From CAZAMP01 sp964486455 (lineage in GTDB: Bacteria; Eisenbacteria; RBG-16-71-46; CAZAMP01): a stretch of 64,000 nucleotides of DNA. The position numbers and the translations under genes were made by a program. Of the stretch, positions 1 to 8,080 are shown one piece after another. Within the stretch, counting starts at the first letter, position 1, and every line of letters begins with the position of its first letter. The stretch is from NCBI GenBank assembly GCA_964486455.1, contig CAZAMP010000010.1, positions 1 to 64,000 on the forward strand. The letters are read 5' to 3'. Below the pieces are notes generated by a model. The model made no database searches. It was not told the origin of the DNA and saw only the letters and a program-made list of their open reading frames with translations.

Positions 1-78
1 TTCTCGCACTACGACATCGTGCCGGAGCACATCGCGCAAGGCATTGTCGCGAAGTTCGAGGACAAGGACGAGGACTAG
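1..78 (+). CDS. C-terminal end of an unidentified protein (5' end outside window)
   Basis: Frame 1 is open from the left edge to a TAG at 76-78 and encodes about 25 residues ending in an acidic tail (KFEDKDED). A strong rho-independent terminator starts 30 bases after the stop, which supports this being a real gene end. The fragment is too short for me to assign a family. Confidence 0.6.
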   Translation, partial: FSHYDIVPEHIAQGIVAKFEDKDED

Positions 79-108
79 GCGGCCAAGGACCACTCGGTAC
101 TAGCGATC

Positions 109-141
109 AGCTGCCTCCCGGTTGGGGGGCAGCTTCTTTTT
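109..141 (+). terminator. Rho-independent terminator
   Basis: An 11-bp stem (AGCTGCCTCCC at 109-119 pairing with GGGGGGCAGCT at 124-134, one G-U pair), a GGTT loop and the T-rich run TCTTTTT at 135-141. It ends the transcript of the partial gene at the left edge. Confidence 0.85.
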
Positions 142-154
142 GGGGCGTGCTTTT

Positions 155-820
155 CTATTCAGATGATCCGTTCGTCTGGCCTTGCGGTAGCGTGCACCAC
201 TCCTTGCGTACATCGGATAGGAGATACGCCGGGGATCCCGCGATCCTTTCGCTCAGCGCATCGGCAGGTTGTGCGGGATCGGCGACATCCACGAAACCCG
301 CCAGCAGCTTCCCCTCTGGGTCCAGTCCCGGCAGCCAGAGCACCATGTAGTTGAAGAGATTCGGATTGAGCACGTGCGGGCCGGGGAATTCCGAATCTCG
401 GCAATGCACGACGACCGGATAGCTCTCCACACCCAGCTCGGCCAGCAGCCCCGAGGCAAGGGCGCACAGGTCGGTTGACGCGCCGCCATCTCGCGCCGTG
501 ACCATGGGGTCCTGGGGTTCCCGAAGCGCGCACCAGTCGTCCGGCACGTGCTCGATCCTCTCATCCAACCAGATCTTCAGCGCACGAACGGCTTCCCCGA
601 TCGATGCGTTTTCGAATGCACCTGTGTCGAACCCGACGAGTCCGGCCGTCACCCGCATACGCGACGGACCGAATCTGTCATCGAAGTAGCGCTCGACGAG
701 GTGTGTAAGGTGCAGACTCCGAGGATCCATTCCTACGAATGTCGCTGGGGCATGGGCGCCACCGGCTGACCGCGCGGCGTTTTTCAGGGCGGGGAGATCA
801 CACCACGACCATCGCCTCAT
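155..820 (-). CDS. Transglutaminase-like domain fragment, 3' part of a split DUF3857-type gene
   Basis: The 221 residues look like the second half of a DUF3857/transglutaminase-like protein. After a DLPAL-type linker comes a helical region and then TDLCALASGLLAELGV followed by SYPVVV, the typical core around the catalytic cysteine. In active members this core starts with G-x-C; here it reads GGAST, so the nucleophile appears to be lost, and no clear catalytic His is visible near FNYMVLWLPG. The same frame stays open upstream of the only ATG to at least position 985, giving plausible DUF3857 sequence that overlaps the end of the ORF at 978-1514. I infer that both are pieces of one gene separated by a frameshift. 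The C-terminus is also shorter than usual for this family. Confidence 0.6.
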   Translation of the reverse strand: MRRWSWCDLPALKNAARSAGGAHAPATFVGMDPRSLHLTHLVERYFDDRFGPSRMRVTAGLVGFDTGAFENASIGEAVRALKIWLDERIEHVPDDWCALREPQDPMVTARDGGASTDLCALASGLLAELGVESYPVVVHCRDSEFPGPHVLNPNLFNYMVLWLPGLDPEGKLLAGFVDVADPAQPADALSERIAGSPAYLLSDVRKEWCTLPQGQTNGSSE

Positions 821-977
821 CTTCGTGATCCCCGCGGATGACTCAGTGGAATCTGCGGCATCTGATGTGATGATGCACCATGATTCCAGGTCCCTCGATT
901 TCGCGTGGCGCAGGGCCGGCCTGGAGCCGTCGCGGAGTGTCGGGACGTGGCTCTCGCAGCGACTGACCAGGCATGGG

Positions 978-1514
978 TTACTCGCGGACGATGGGGATCA
1001 GGCACGCCGGGGTCCAGTCACGGCCGGCGAATGTGTCTCTCTCGATCTCGATGATGATTCCGCTTCTGAAATCGGGAATGGAGAACTTGTGGTTGTAGAA
1101 ATCGCCCGCGACTTTCTCTCGCGTGATATCGGTCAGGCCCAGCTCGTGATACGAGCTGTCCCGGGAGTCATATACTCGCACATGCAACCGGTCCGATTTC
1201 ACAGCATAGGGCTCGGGTATCACCCAGTGCCGGAGCGACGCCGCACGCTCGTGATCGAGGACGGCAATCCTCACGCGACAGGAGATGTCCGGATCGAAGT
1301 CCATGGCGGCTGAGTTCCACGAGAGCCTGACGGTGTGCTCGTTCGCAAGGTAAACGGCTCCCTGGTCGCCATAGCGTTCCTCCAGGTGCCCCCAGAAACC
1401 CTCTGAATCGTACTGCGCTGCATACGATCGGTATTGGTGGGGGGGCGCACACGTGATGGCACTGAGTCCGAGTAGCAGCAATGCCGAAACGAGTGCGGAC
1501 GTGCGTGACGACAT
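978..1514 (-). CDS. DUF3857-type exported protein, 5' part of a split gene
   Basis: 178 residues that start with an export signal (a hydrophobic stretch at about residues 8-20 ending in AITCAPP, a weak lipobox because Thr precedes the Cys). A DUF3857-like segment follows: a Glu-Arg-Tyr-Gly-Asp region at the N-terminus, a beta-rich middle and FRSGIIIEIERD, matching the usual G-S-I-I-E-Y strand. The reading frame stops at 978-980 in the middle of the domain. The missing remainder is found in another frame (see the fragment ending at 155). DUF3857/transglutaminase proteins are periplasmic or surface proteins of uncertain function. Confidence 0.55.
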   Translation of the reverse strand: MSSRTSALVSALLLLGLSAITCAPPHQYRSYAAQYDSEGFWGHLEERYGDQGAVYLANEHTVRLSWNSAAMDFDPDISCRVRIAVLDHERAASLRHWVIPEPYAVKSDRLHVRVYDSRDSSYHELGLTDITREKVAGDFYNHKFSIPDFRSGIIIEIERDTFAGRDWTPACLIPIVRE

Positions 1515-2019
1515 TTGGCTCGCCTCCGCCTTCCCGCTACGGGGAGAGGTTCGATAAGAAGCACGCGATCAGTCTTCGTCCGTCGGTGGCCTGGTTGATT
1601 CGATGCCGCATATGGGAATCCGACCCCTTGCTCGTGTTCGCTTAAACAGACGAAGGCTACGAGAACATTCACCCTTTGGAGCCCCGATCTTATCGACTGC
1701 TCCCTGCATGAACAAGCCGCTCAATGAATGATGAGTCTGGAAATCGGACAGGACGAGTCCTTTGGAAAGCGGCAAGCGTAGAAAAGTGAAGGAATCGGCC
1801 GGTCAACGACGGACGAGGTGAGCAACGAACTCGTGATCATGGGTACCAGGTGTAGAGCGTCCATTTCATGAACTTTGCCCGCACGGGATGTGGCCGGGCG
1901 TGTAAGTACTTGTTATTCATGATGGTCCAAAGGGTGCGTGGGCCGCCGAACATGGTCAGCAGGAATGGAGCGTGGGCCGAGGGGTAGCTTGGCGGCGATG
2001 AGGGAATATCCCGGCGGTC
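1515..2019 (-). other. Intergenic region, 505 bases, mostly empty
   Basis: Between the split DUF3857 gene and sdhB I see no full-size gene. The only item of note is a 27-codon ORF at 1837-1920, listed separately. No clear terminator for sdhB and no convincing promoter were found. Confidence 0.5.
1837..1920 (-). CDS. Possible 27-residue small protein downstream of sdhB
   Basis: An ATG ORF 100 bases downstream of sdhB on the same strand. The peptide has a basic, Arg/Pro/His-rich first half (HARPHPVRAKF) and an aromatic end (KWTLYTWYP). It has no membrane segment and no clear Shine-Dalgarno sequence. The non-random composition is the only support, so this is a candidate small protein or a gene remnant. 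Confidence 0.25.
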   Translation of the reverse strand: MNNKYLHARPHPVRAKFMKWTLYTWYP

Positions 2020-2778
2020 CTAGCGTGCGCCCACCCGCGAGAACAGGCTCGAGCGCAGATAGTCCCAGTTCATGCGAGCGATGTTGGTCATCTTGATCTC
2101 TTTCGGACAGACCGCCTCACATTCGCCCTGGTTCGTGCAGTTGCCAAATCCTTCGAGATCCATCTGACGAACCATGTTCTGAGCGCGCTCCATCCGCTCG
2201 ACCTGTCCCTGCGGGAGCCGCCCCAGGTGATTGATCTTGGCACTCACGAACAGCATCGCGCTCGCGTTCTTGCAGCTCGCCACGCACGCCGCGCACCCGA
2301 TGCACGCCGCGGCGTCGAACGCGAGGTCGGCGTCCTCTTTCGGAATGGGGATTGCGTTCGCGTCCGGCGCGCCGCCGGTATGCGCGCTGATGAAGCCACC
2401 CGCCTGAATGATTCGGTCGAAAGCGCTTCGGTCGACGATGAGGTCCTTCACCACCGGGAACGCCTTTGAGCGCCACGGCTCGATCACGATCGTGTCGCCG
2501 TCCTTGAAGTGTCGCATGTGGAGCTGGCAGAGTGTGGTGCCCGGCTCCGGCCCATGGGCGATGCCGCCTATCATCGCGCCGCAGGTGCCGCAGATTCCCT
2601 CCCGGCAGTCGTGATCGAAGGCGATGGGCTCTTCGCCCGCTGTTTCGCGCTGTTCGTTGATGACGTCGAGCATCTCGAGGAATGACATGTGGTGACTGAT
2701 GTCGCGCGCCTCGATGATCTCGAAGCTGCCCTTTTCGCCGGCCGACGCCTGACGCCAGACTTTGAGCGTGAGGTTCAC
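2020..2778 (-). CDS. sdhB: Succinate dehydrogenase / fumarate reductase iron-sulfur subunit
   Basis: 252 residues. It carries electrons from the flavoprotein to the membrane anchor of complex II through three Fe-S centres. The [2Fe-2S] ligands lie in CREGICGTCGAMIGG (about residues 59-73) with a later Cys in TTLCQLHM. The [4Fe-4S] and [3Fe-4S] ligands lie in CIGCAACVASCKN and in CTNQGECEAVCPKEI. The length suits the non-classical type found with a single cytochrome b subunit. The start overlaps the sdhA stop by four bases, so the two are translationally coupled. Confidence 0.96.
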   Translation of the reverse strand: MNLTLKVWRQASAGEKGSFEIIEARDISHHMSFLEMLDVINEQRETAGEEPIAFDHDCREGICGTCGAMIGGIAHGPEPGTTLCQLHMRHFKDGDTIVIEPWRSKAFPVVKDLIVDRSAFDRIIQAGGFISAHTGGAPDANAIPIPKEDADLAFDAAACIGCAACVASCKNASAMLFVSAKINHLGRLPQGQVERMERAQNMVRQMDLEGFGNCTNQGECEAVCPKEIKMTNIARMNWDYLRSSLFSRVGAR

Positions 2779-4688
2779 TTGTAACTCCTCTGCGTCGGCT
2801 TGCAGTAGTCGAACGTCAGCGCTTCCTTGTGCATGATGGGCGCCGATCCGTCACCCGTGAACTCCCACACGCTCGCGTGGGAGTAGTTCTCGTCGTCACG
2901 AAGCGCCTCGCCTTCCTCGGTCTGGCTTTCCTCGCGGAAATGTCCCCCACACGACTCGCGCCGCTCGAGGGCGTCGAGGATCATGACCTCGGAAAACTCC
3001 AGGAAGTCCGCAACGCGCCCGGCGCGTTCGAGGCACTGATTGAGGGAATCGCCCGAACCGACGACGTTCACGTTCTTCCAGAATTCCTCCCGGATCGCCG
3101 GGATCTTTCCCAGCGCATTCTTGAGTCCCGTCTCGTTGCGACCCATGCCGCAGGAGTCCCAAATGACCCTGCCCAGCTCTTTGTGGAACGAGTCGACCGT
3201 GCGCGTGCCGCCCACCCCGAGAAGCCTGTCGACCCTCGCGCGGACCTCGGCCTCGGCGGTCGCGAACGCCTCGTGTGACGTGTCCACGGCGTCGAGCGTT
3301 TCGGTCACGAGGTAGTTCGCGGCCGTGTATGGAACGACGAAGTAGCCGTCGGCGAGCCCCTGCATCAGCGCGCTCGCGCCCAGCCGGTTCGCGCCGTGGT
3401 CGGAGAAGTTCGCCTCGCCGATCACGAAGAGCCCCGGGATCGTGCTCATCAGGTTGTAATCGACCCAGAGACCGCCCATCGTGTAGTGCGGCGCAGGGAA
3501 GATCCGCATCGGCACCTCGTACGGGTTCTCACCCGTGATCTTCTCGTACATTTGGAAGAGGTTGCCGTATCGCGCTGCAATGACGTCCCGACCCAACCGG
3601 TTGATGGGGTCGCGAAAGTCCAGGTAGACGCCGAGTCCCGTTTCCCCGATCCCGTAGCCCGAGTCGCAGCGTTCCTTGGCGGCGCGCGAAGCCACGTCGC
3701 GCGGGACGAGGTTCCCGAACGCCGGGTATCGGCGCTCGAGGTAGTAGTCGCGCTCGTCCTCCGGGATGTCGTTCGGCCCCCTCGAGTCACCGGCCTTCTT
3801 CGGCACCCAGATCCTGCCGTCGTTTCGGAGCGACTCGCTCATGAGGGTGAGCTTGGACTGGTAGTCGCCGCTCACCGGAATGCAGGTCGGGTGGATCTGT
3901 GTGAAGCACGGGTTGGCGAACCCCGCGCCTTTCTTGTACGCGCGAAACGCCGCCGTCACGTTCGCACCCATCGCCATTGTGCTGAGGAAGAAGACGTTGC
4001 TGTAACCACCCGTGGCGAGAATGACCATGTCGGCGGAGTGTGAGGAGATTTCGCCGGTCACCATGTCTCTGACGACGATGCCGCGGGCGCGGCCGCCGAC
4101 GACGACGATATCCAGCATCTCGGTGCGGGGGTGCATCTCGACGGTCCCGGCCCCGACCTGCCGGCTGAGCGCCTGGTAGGCACCCAGCAAGAGCTGCTGG
4201 CCGGTCTGACCGCGCGCATAAAACGTCCGTTCGACCTGGGCGCCGCCGAACGAGCGGTTGTCGAGCATACCGCTGTATTCGCGGGCAAAGGGAACACCCT
4301 GCGCGACGCACTGGTCGATGATGGCATTGCTGACCTGCGCGAGACGGTAGACGTTCGCCTCTCGGGCGCGGTAGTCACCACCCTTCACCGTGTCGTAGAA
4401 GAGGCGGTAGATGCTGTCACCGTCGTTTCGATAGTTCTTCGCGGCGTTGATTCCGCCCTGGGCCGCGATCGAGTGTGCGCGTCGGGGGCTGTCCTGGAAG
4501 CAGAACGCCTTGACGTTGTACCCCATCTCGCCGAGGGAGGCCGCCGCCGATCCACCCGCGAGGCCCGTGCCGACGACGATGACCGAGAAGCGGCGCCGAT
4601 TCGCGCGCGCGATCAGCTTCATGTCGAACCGATGACGGTCCCACTTCGTCTCGATCGGGCCGGAGGGAACCTTCGAGTCCAGGTTCAT
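2775..4688 (-). CDS. sdhA: Succinate dehydrogenase / fumarate reductase flavoprotein subunit
   Basis: 637 residues. This is the catalytic subunit that oxidises succinate to fumarate with covalently bound FAD. The dinucleotide fold VVGTGLAGGSAAASL lies at about residues 37-51, and the FAD-attachment region is RRAHSIAAQGGINAAKN at about 68-84. Active-site signatures include the substrate loop around NPCFTQIHPTC and FPAPHYTMGG. The first ATG is used; it has 13 bases to the sdhC stop. The length and the HSIAAQGG context fit the B-type enzyme found in Bacteroidetes and relatives. Confidence 0.97.
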   Translation of the reverse strand: MNLDSKVPSGPIETKWDRHRFDMKLIARANRRRFSVIVVGTGLAGGSAAASLGEMGYNVKAFCFQDSPRRAHSIAAQGGINAAKNYRNDGDSIYRLFYDTVKGGDYRAREANVYRLAQVSNAIIDQCVAQGVPFAREYSGMLDNRSFGGAQVERTFYARGQTGQQLLLGAYQALSRQVGAGTVEMHPRTEMLDIVVVGGRARGIVVRDMVTGEISSHSADMVILATGGYSNVFFLSTMAMGANVTAAFRAYKKGAGFANPCFTQIHPTCIPVSGDYQSKLTLMSESLRNDGRIWVPKKAGDSRGPNDIPEDERDYYLERRYPAFGNLVPRDVASRAAKERCDSGYGIGETGLGVYLDFRDPINRLGRDVIAARYGNLFQMYEKITGENPYEVPMRIFPAPHYTMGGLWVDYNLMSTIPGLFVIGEANFSDHGANRLGASALMQGLADGYFVVPYTAANYLVTETLDAVDTSHEAFATAEAEVRARVDRLLGVGGTRTVDSFHKELGRVIWDSCGMGRNETGLKNALGKIPAIREEFWKNVNVVGSGDSLNQCLERAGRVADFLEFSEVMILDALERRESCGGHFREESQTEEGEALRDDENYSHASVWEFTGDGSAPIMHKEALTFDYCKPTQRSYK

Positions 4689-4701
4689 GCTCGTATCCTT
4701 C

Positions 4702-5361
4702 CTATGCCACGATTCCGAGGAGCACGGAGACCGGAACCGATGCGTAGCCCAGCACGATCAAAACGGCGAGCGCTGTGCCCAGCGCCTTGACGATCGGCAG
4801 GTACTTGGGGTCACCCACGCCGATCGTCTCAAACGCGCTCTGGAACCCGTGCGTGAGATGGAAGAAGAGCGCGATCAGTCCGACGAAATAGACCGCGACG
4901 GTGGCCGGATTCTGGAATGCGCCGACCACGTTTCCGTACGGATCGTGCACGTCGAAGAGGCCCGGGTGCGCGGATCCGAACGTCAGGTGCAGGAGGTGGT
5001 ACGTGATGAACGAGGCGAGGAGTATGCCGCCCCAGATCATCGTCCTCGACGCGAAGGTGGCCTTGATCGTATCCAGGCGCCCGTAGGCCACCGGGCGCGC
5101 GGCGCGGTTCTCGAGTGTCAACACGACGGTGGTGATGATGTGGATGATGAGCATCAGAAGCATGCCGACACGAAACGTCCAAAGGAGCGGAGGTTCAATC
5201 CGGAGCAGCTCGGCATAATGATTGAAGAGTTCGCGTCCCCCGAAGACCTGCAGGTTCCCAAGCATGTGAACGGTCACGAAAAGGAACATCAGAAGACCGC
5301 TGACGGCCACGATGACCTTTCGCCCGATCGAGGAGACGACGAATGCCGTTAGCCAACCCAT
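4702..5361 (-). CDS. sdhC: Succinate dehydrogenase cytochrome b558 subunit
   Basis: 219 residues from the ATG at 5361, where the sequence becomes MGWLTAFVVSSIGRKVIVAVSG; an upstream in-frame ATG would add 52 low-complexity residues and overlap the next gene. It has five hydrophobic segments with His residues suitable as haem ligands (for example FVTVHMLGN, FITYHLLHL, FFHLTHGF). There is no separate sdhD, as expected for B-type complex II with a single anchor that binds two haems. First gene of sdhCAB. Confidence 0.93.
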   Translation of the reverse strand: MGWLTAFVVSSIGRKVIVAVSGLLMFLFVTVHMLGNLQVFGGRELFNHYAELLRIEPPLLWTFRVGMLLMLIIHIITTVVLTLENRAARPVAYGRLDTIKATFASRTMIWGGILLASFITYHLLHLTFGSAHPGLFDVHDPYGNVVGAFQNPATVAVYFVGLIALFFHLTHGFQSAFETIGVGDPKYLPIVKALGTALAVLIVLGYASVPVSVLLGIVA

Positions 5362-5408
5362 TCTATGACTCCTACTTCTGTCCGGGCCGTCAGTGGAATC
5401 GCCACGCT

Positions 5409-5846
5409 CTAGAGCGCCATATGCTCCTTCAAGATGCACGCGTTCATGACGACGGTCAAGCCCGCGGCCTTCGCACGCTCGGCCGCGCCATTGTTGACGA
5501 TGCCTTCCTGCATCCAAACGACCTTCGCGCCCATCTGGATGGCCTCGTCCACGTGGGGCATGACCTGATCCGGCGGGCGGAACAGATTGACGATGCCGAC
5601 CCCCGCCTCGCTCGGGATCGAGAGGAGGTCCGGATAGGCCTTCTCTCCGAGGATCTCGTCCGCCTTCGGATGAACCGGGATGACCCGGTACCCCTGTGAT
5701 TGAATGTATGCGGCCACCCTGTAGCTGTCCTTGGCCGGGTTGGTCGAAAGCCCGACGACGGCGATGGTCTTGTTGGTTTCCAGCGCGGCTCGGATTTCCT
5801 CCGGCGTGTTTCCGTGCGCCGGAAGCTCATGTTCCGCGTTTCCCAT
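5409..5846 (-). CDS. CoA-binding domain protein (YccU family)
   Basis: 145 residues forming one Rossmann-like CoA-binding domain, as in the N-terminus of succinyl-CoA synthetase alpha. The nucleotide-binding turn is TIAVVGLSTNPAKDS near residue 27, followed by YRVIPVHPKADEI, VNLFRPPDQV and VVWMQEGI, all typical of YccU. The family lacks a settled function. It sits 47 bases upstream of sdhC on the same strand, so co-transcription with sdh is plausible. Confidence 0.9.
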   Translation of the reverse strand: MGNAEHELPAHGNTPEEIRAALETNKTIAVVGLSTNPAKDSYRVAAYIQSQGYRVIPVHPKADEILGEKAYPDLLSIPSEAGVGIVNLFRPPDQVMPHVDEAIQMGAKVVWMQEGIVNNGAAERAKAAGLTVVMNACILKEHMAL

Positions 5847-5882
5847 GCGATCACTCCTCGTCGATCGTCGATGACGGTTTGA

Positions 5883-8030
5883 CTACGGCTTGCTGAACAG
5901 CGCCGGATCGACCTCACCGTTCAGCGTGACTTGCTCGATGGTCCCCGAGAAGAACGGCTGCCCGTCCAGCAGCTCCTCCATCGCGTGGGCGAAGCGCACG
6001 CCGTCAACGACCCGGTGGTCGGACACGATGGAGGTCTTCTCGACCGGGGCGCCGGTCATCGGATGGGATCCCATCGAGACGGTCCGCGCGATGAGATGGC
6101 TCTCCGGGTTGAAGTACAGCCGCACCATCATGTCACCGGCCTCGTGCACATAGGCGACGTCGTAGGTCGTTCCATCGATCTCTTCCTGGCCAGTCGCCTG
6201 GATCTGCATCTCGCCGCCGTGAAGGTAGAGATGGAGAGCGTCGGTCATGTCATCGTCCTTCGCCTCCGCGACTTCCTCGGCGGTCATATCCTGGGGGCCC
6301 ATCGGCGTCATCCGCCAGCCGCTCTCGCCGTCGATGGCCTGCTTGATCGTCTGGCCCATCACGCTCTGCTCGAAGTACTGCTTGTCGGGCAGCACGCGAA
6401 TGCCGCGGAAGTTGATCTGAAGGGTCATGCCCTGAATCGCGGCGGTCCCCGCCCCGACCATGGTGACGGTCTCGATCTGTCCGATCGCATCGGCGCCGCC
6501 GGCGGCGTCAATCGCGGCGCTGAGGAGCGCCTGCCCCGCCTCGAGACCTTCGTCCGTCATCTCGGGGACGGTGAACTCCACCTCGGGCTCCGGGATGGAG
6601 ATGTCGATCTCCGTCACCGGCATGATCGTGGAAAGCGGCTCCGCGAAGTCGTCCTGCACTCCGACGACGATGATCTGCCAATCGGTGGGACGGAAGATTG
6701 CCTCGGCCGCCGCCTTCACGTCGGCGAGCGTCGCCGTCCGAATCCCTTCCTGATATTTCTCCAAGAAGTCGGCCGGATAGCCGAAGAACTCGTATTGCGC
6801 CAGCCGGTAGGCGACCTCACCGGGGGTATCGAAGTCGAAGACGAAACGGTTGAGGATCGCGTCGCGACCGCGCTCGATCTCCTCCTCCGTCAGCCCATCT
6901 CGAATGACCGCCTGGATCTCATCGATCATGAGCCGGAGCGCGACGATCGTCGAGTCGCTCTGCGTCGCGCAGTACGCGCCCGCGGTTCCCTTCCGGTGGA
7001 AACGGGGGCTCACGAAGGCGCCGGTCATGTAGGCGAGGCCGCGTTCCGTGCGGATCTTGTTGAAAAGCCTCGACGCGAACCCGCCGCCGAGGCTCTCCTC
7101 GAGAAGCTCGCCGGGGGCGAAGAGCGGGTCCCTGCGGTCGATTGAGATTCCGCCGATGAGGATCGTCGATTGCGTGATGTCCGCCTTCTCGGCGTAGTGT
7201 AGCTTGGCCGCCGTCGGCTCCGGTGTGGTCGGGACCTTCGGAACCGCTTTGGTCGTCGCTTCCCATCCGCCGAAAACGTGCTCGATCTTCTCCTTCATCT
7301 CGGCGGCGTCGAAGTCGCCCCACGCGACGAGGATCGTGTAGTTGGGGTGGAAGTAGCGGTCGTGAACGTCGCGCATATCACCCGTATCAATGGCGTTGAT
7401 CGTCGCGTATTCGGTGTGCCAACCGTACGGACTGCTCGGGCCGTAGACGCGCTTGCTGAGTTCGCGGATGGCGATACCGAGCGGCTCGTCGTTTCGGGCG
7501 GCGATCGCGGTCTTCTCCTGCGTCCGAGACTCATCCAGCTTGTCTTCCGGAAACACGGGACGAAGGAGGACGTCGGAGAGGATGTCGAGGCCCTCGTCGA
7601 GGTTTTCGGACATCATCGACAGGCTGGCGTTGAAGCGCGCCTCCGCCGCGGAGACGTGAATCGACATTCCAAGTCGCTCGATTTTCTCGTCCAGCGCGTC
7701 ACCCTTGAACCGATCGCTGCCCCCGGAGCGGACCACCTCGGCGGTGAACTGCGCGAGGCCGATCTTGCCGGGCGGGTCGAAGGCCGATCCGCCATGAATC
7801 AGCGCGCGGACCTCGATCATGGGGAATTCGCGATCTTCGAGAAGGTACAAAATGAGCCCATTCGATAGCTCATGACGCTGCGTGTCGGGAACGGTCACCT
7901 CCCCGAGTTCCGGCAGCGATAGATCACGTGGATGGGCCGCGTCACCCGCGGCGCCGGTCGTCGCCACCAGCGGCAAGAAGACCGCCAGCGTGACCATCGT
8001 CAGACCCCATCGTTTCAGTTTCGTTGTCAT
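5883..8030 (-). CDS. M16 family zinc-protease-like subunit lacking the zinc motif, with extra C-terminal domain
   Basis: About 715 residues from the ATG at 8030, chosen because GGAGGAG lies six bases upstream; a signal peptide follows (WGLTMVTLAVFLPLVATTGAAG). The first ~450 residues are two M16 (insulinase/pitrilysin) repeats. The HxxEH zinc site is replaced by AQFTAEVV, so this copy is probably the non-catalytic partner. The last ~220 residues form an additional beta-rich domain that resembles LolA-type lipoprotein-binding folds (inference). It lies directly behind the catalytic M16 gene, and the two probably work as a periplasmic heterodimer. Confidence 0.9.
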   Translation of the reverse strand: MTTKLKRWGLTMVTLAVFLPLVATTGAAGDAAHPRDLSLPELGEVTVPDTQRHELSNGLILYLLEDREFPMIEVRALIHGGSAFDPPGKIGLAQFTAEVVRSGGSDRFKGDALDEKIERLGMSIHVSAAEARFNASLSMMSENLDEGLDILSDVLLRPVFPEDKLDESRTQEKTAIAARNDEPLGIAIRELSKRVYGPSSPYGWHTEYATINAIDTGDMRDVHDRYFHPNYTILVAWGDFDAAEMKEKIEHVFGGWEATTKAVPKVPTTPEPTAAKLHYAEKADITQSTILIGGISIDRRDPLFAPGELLEESLGGGFASRLFNKIRTERGLAYMTGAFVSPRFHRKGTAGAYCATQSDSTIVALRLMIDEIQAVIRDGLTEEEIERGRDAILNRFVFDFDTPGEVAYRLAQYEFFGYPADFLEKYQEGIRTATLADVKAAAEAIFRPTDWQIIVVGVQDDFAEPLSTIMPVTEIDISIPEPEVEFTVPEMTDEGLEAGQALLSAAIDAAGGADAIGQIETVTMVGAGTAAIQGMTLQINFRGIRVLPDKQYFEQSVMGQTIKQAIDGESGWRMTPMGPQDMTAEEVAEAKDDDMTDALHLYLHGGEMQIQATGQEEIDGTTYDVAYVHEAGDMMVRLYFNPESHLIARTVSMGSHPMTGAPVEKTSIVSDHRVVDGVRFAHAMEELLDGQPFFSGTIEQVTLNGEVDPALFSKP

Positions 8031-8080
8031 CATCTGCTCCTCCGCCGAACGGTCCGTACGGACCGGAATCTCGTCCAAGA

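Noticed and set aside
3396..4043. Long plus-strand ORFs opposite sdhA
   Set aside because: They are antisense shadows of a clearly coding, conserved gene in GC-rich DNA and have no recognisable domain.
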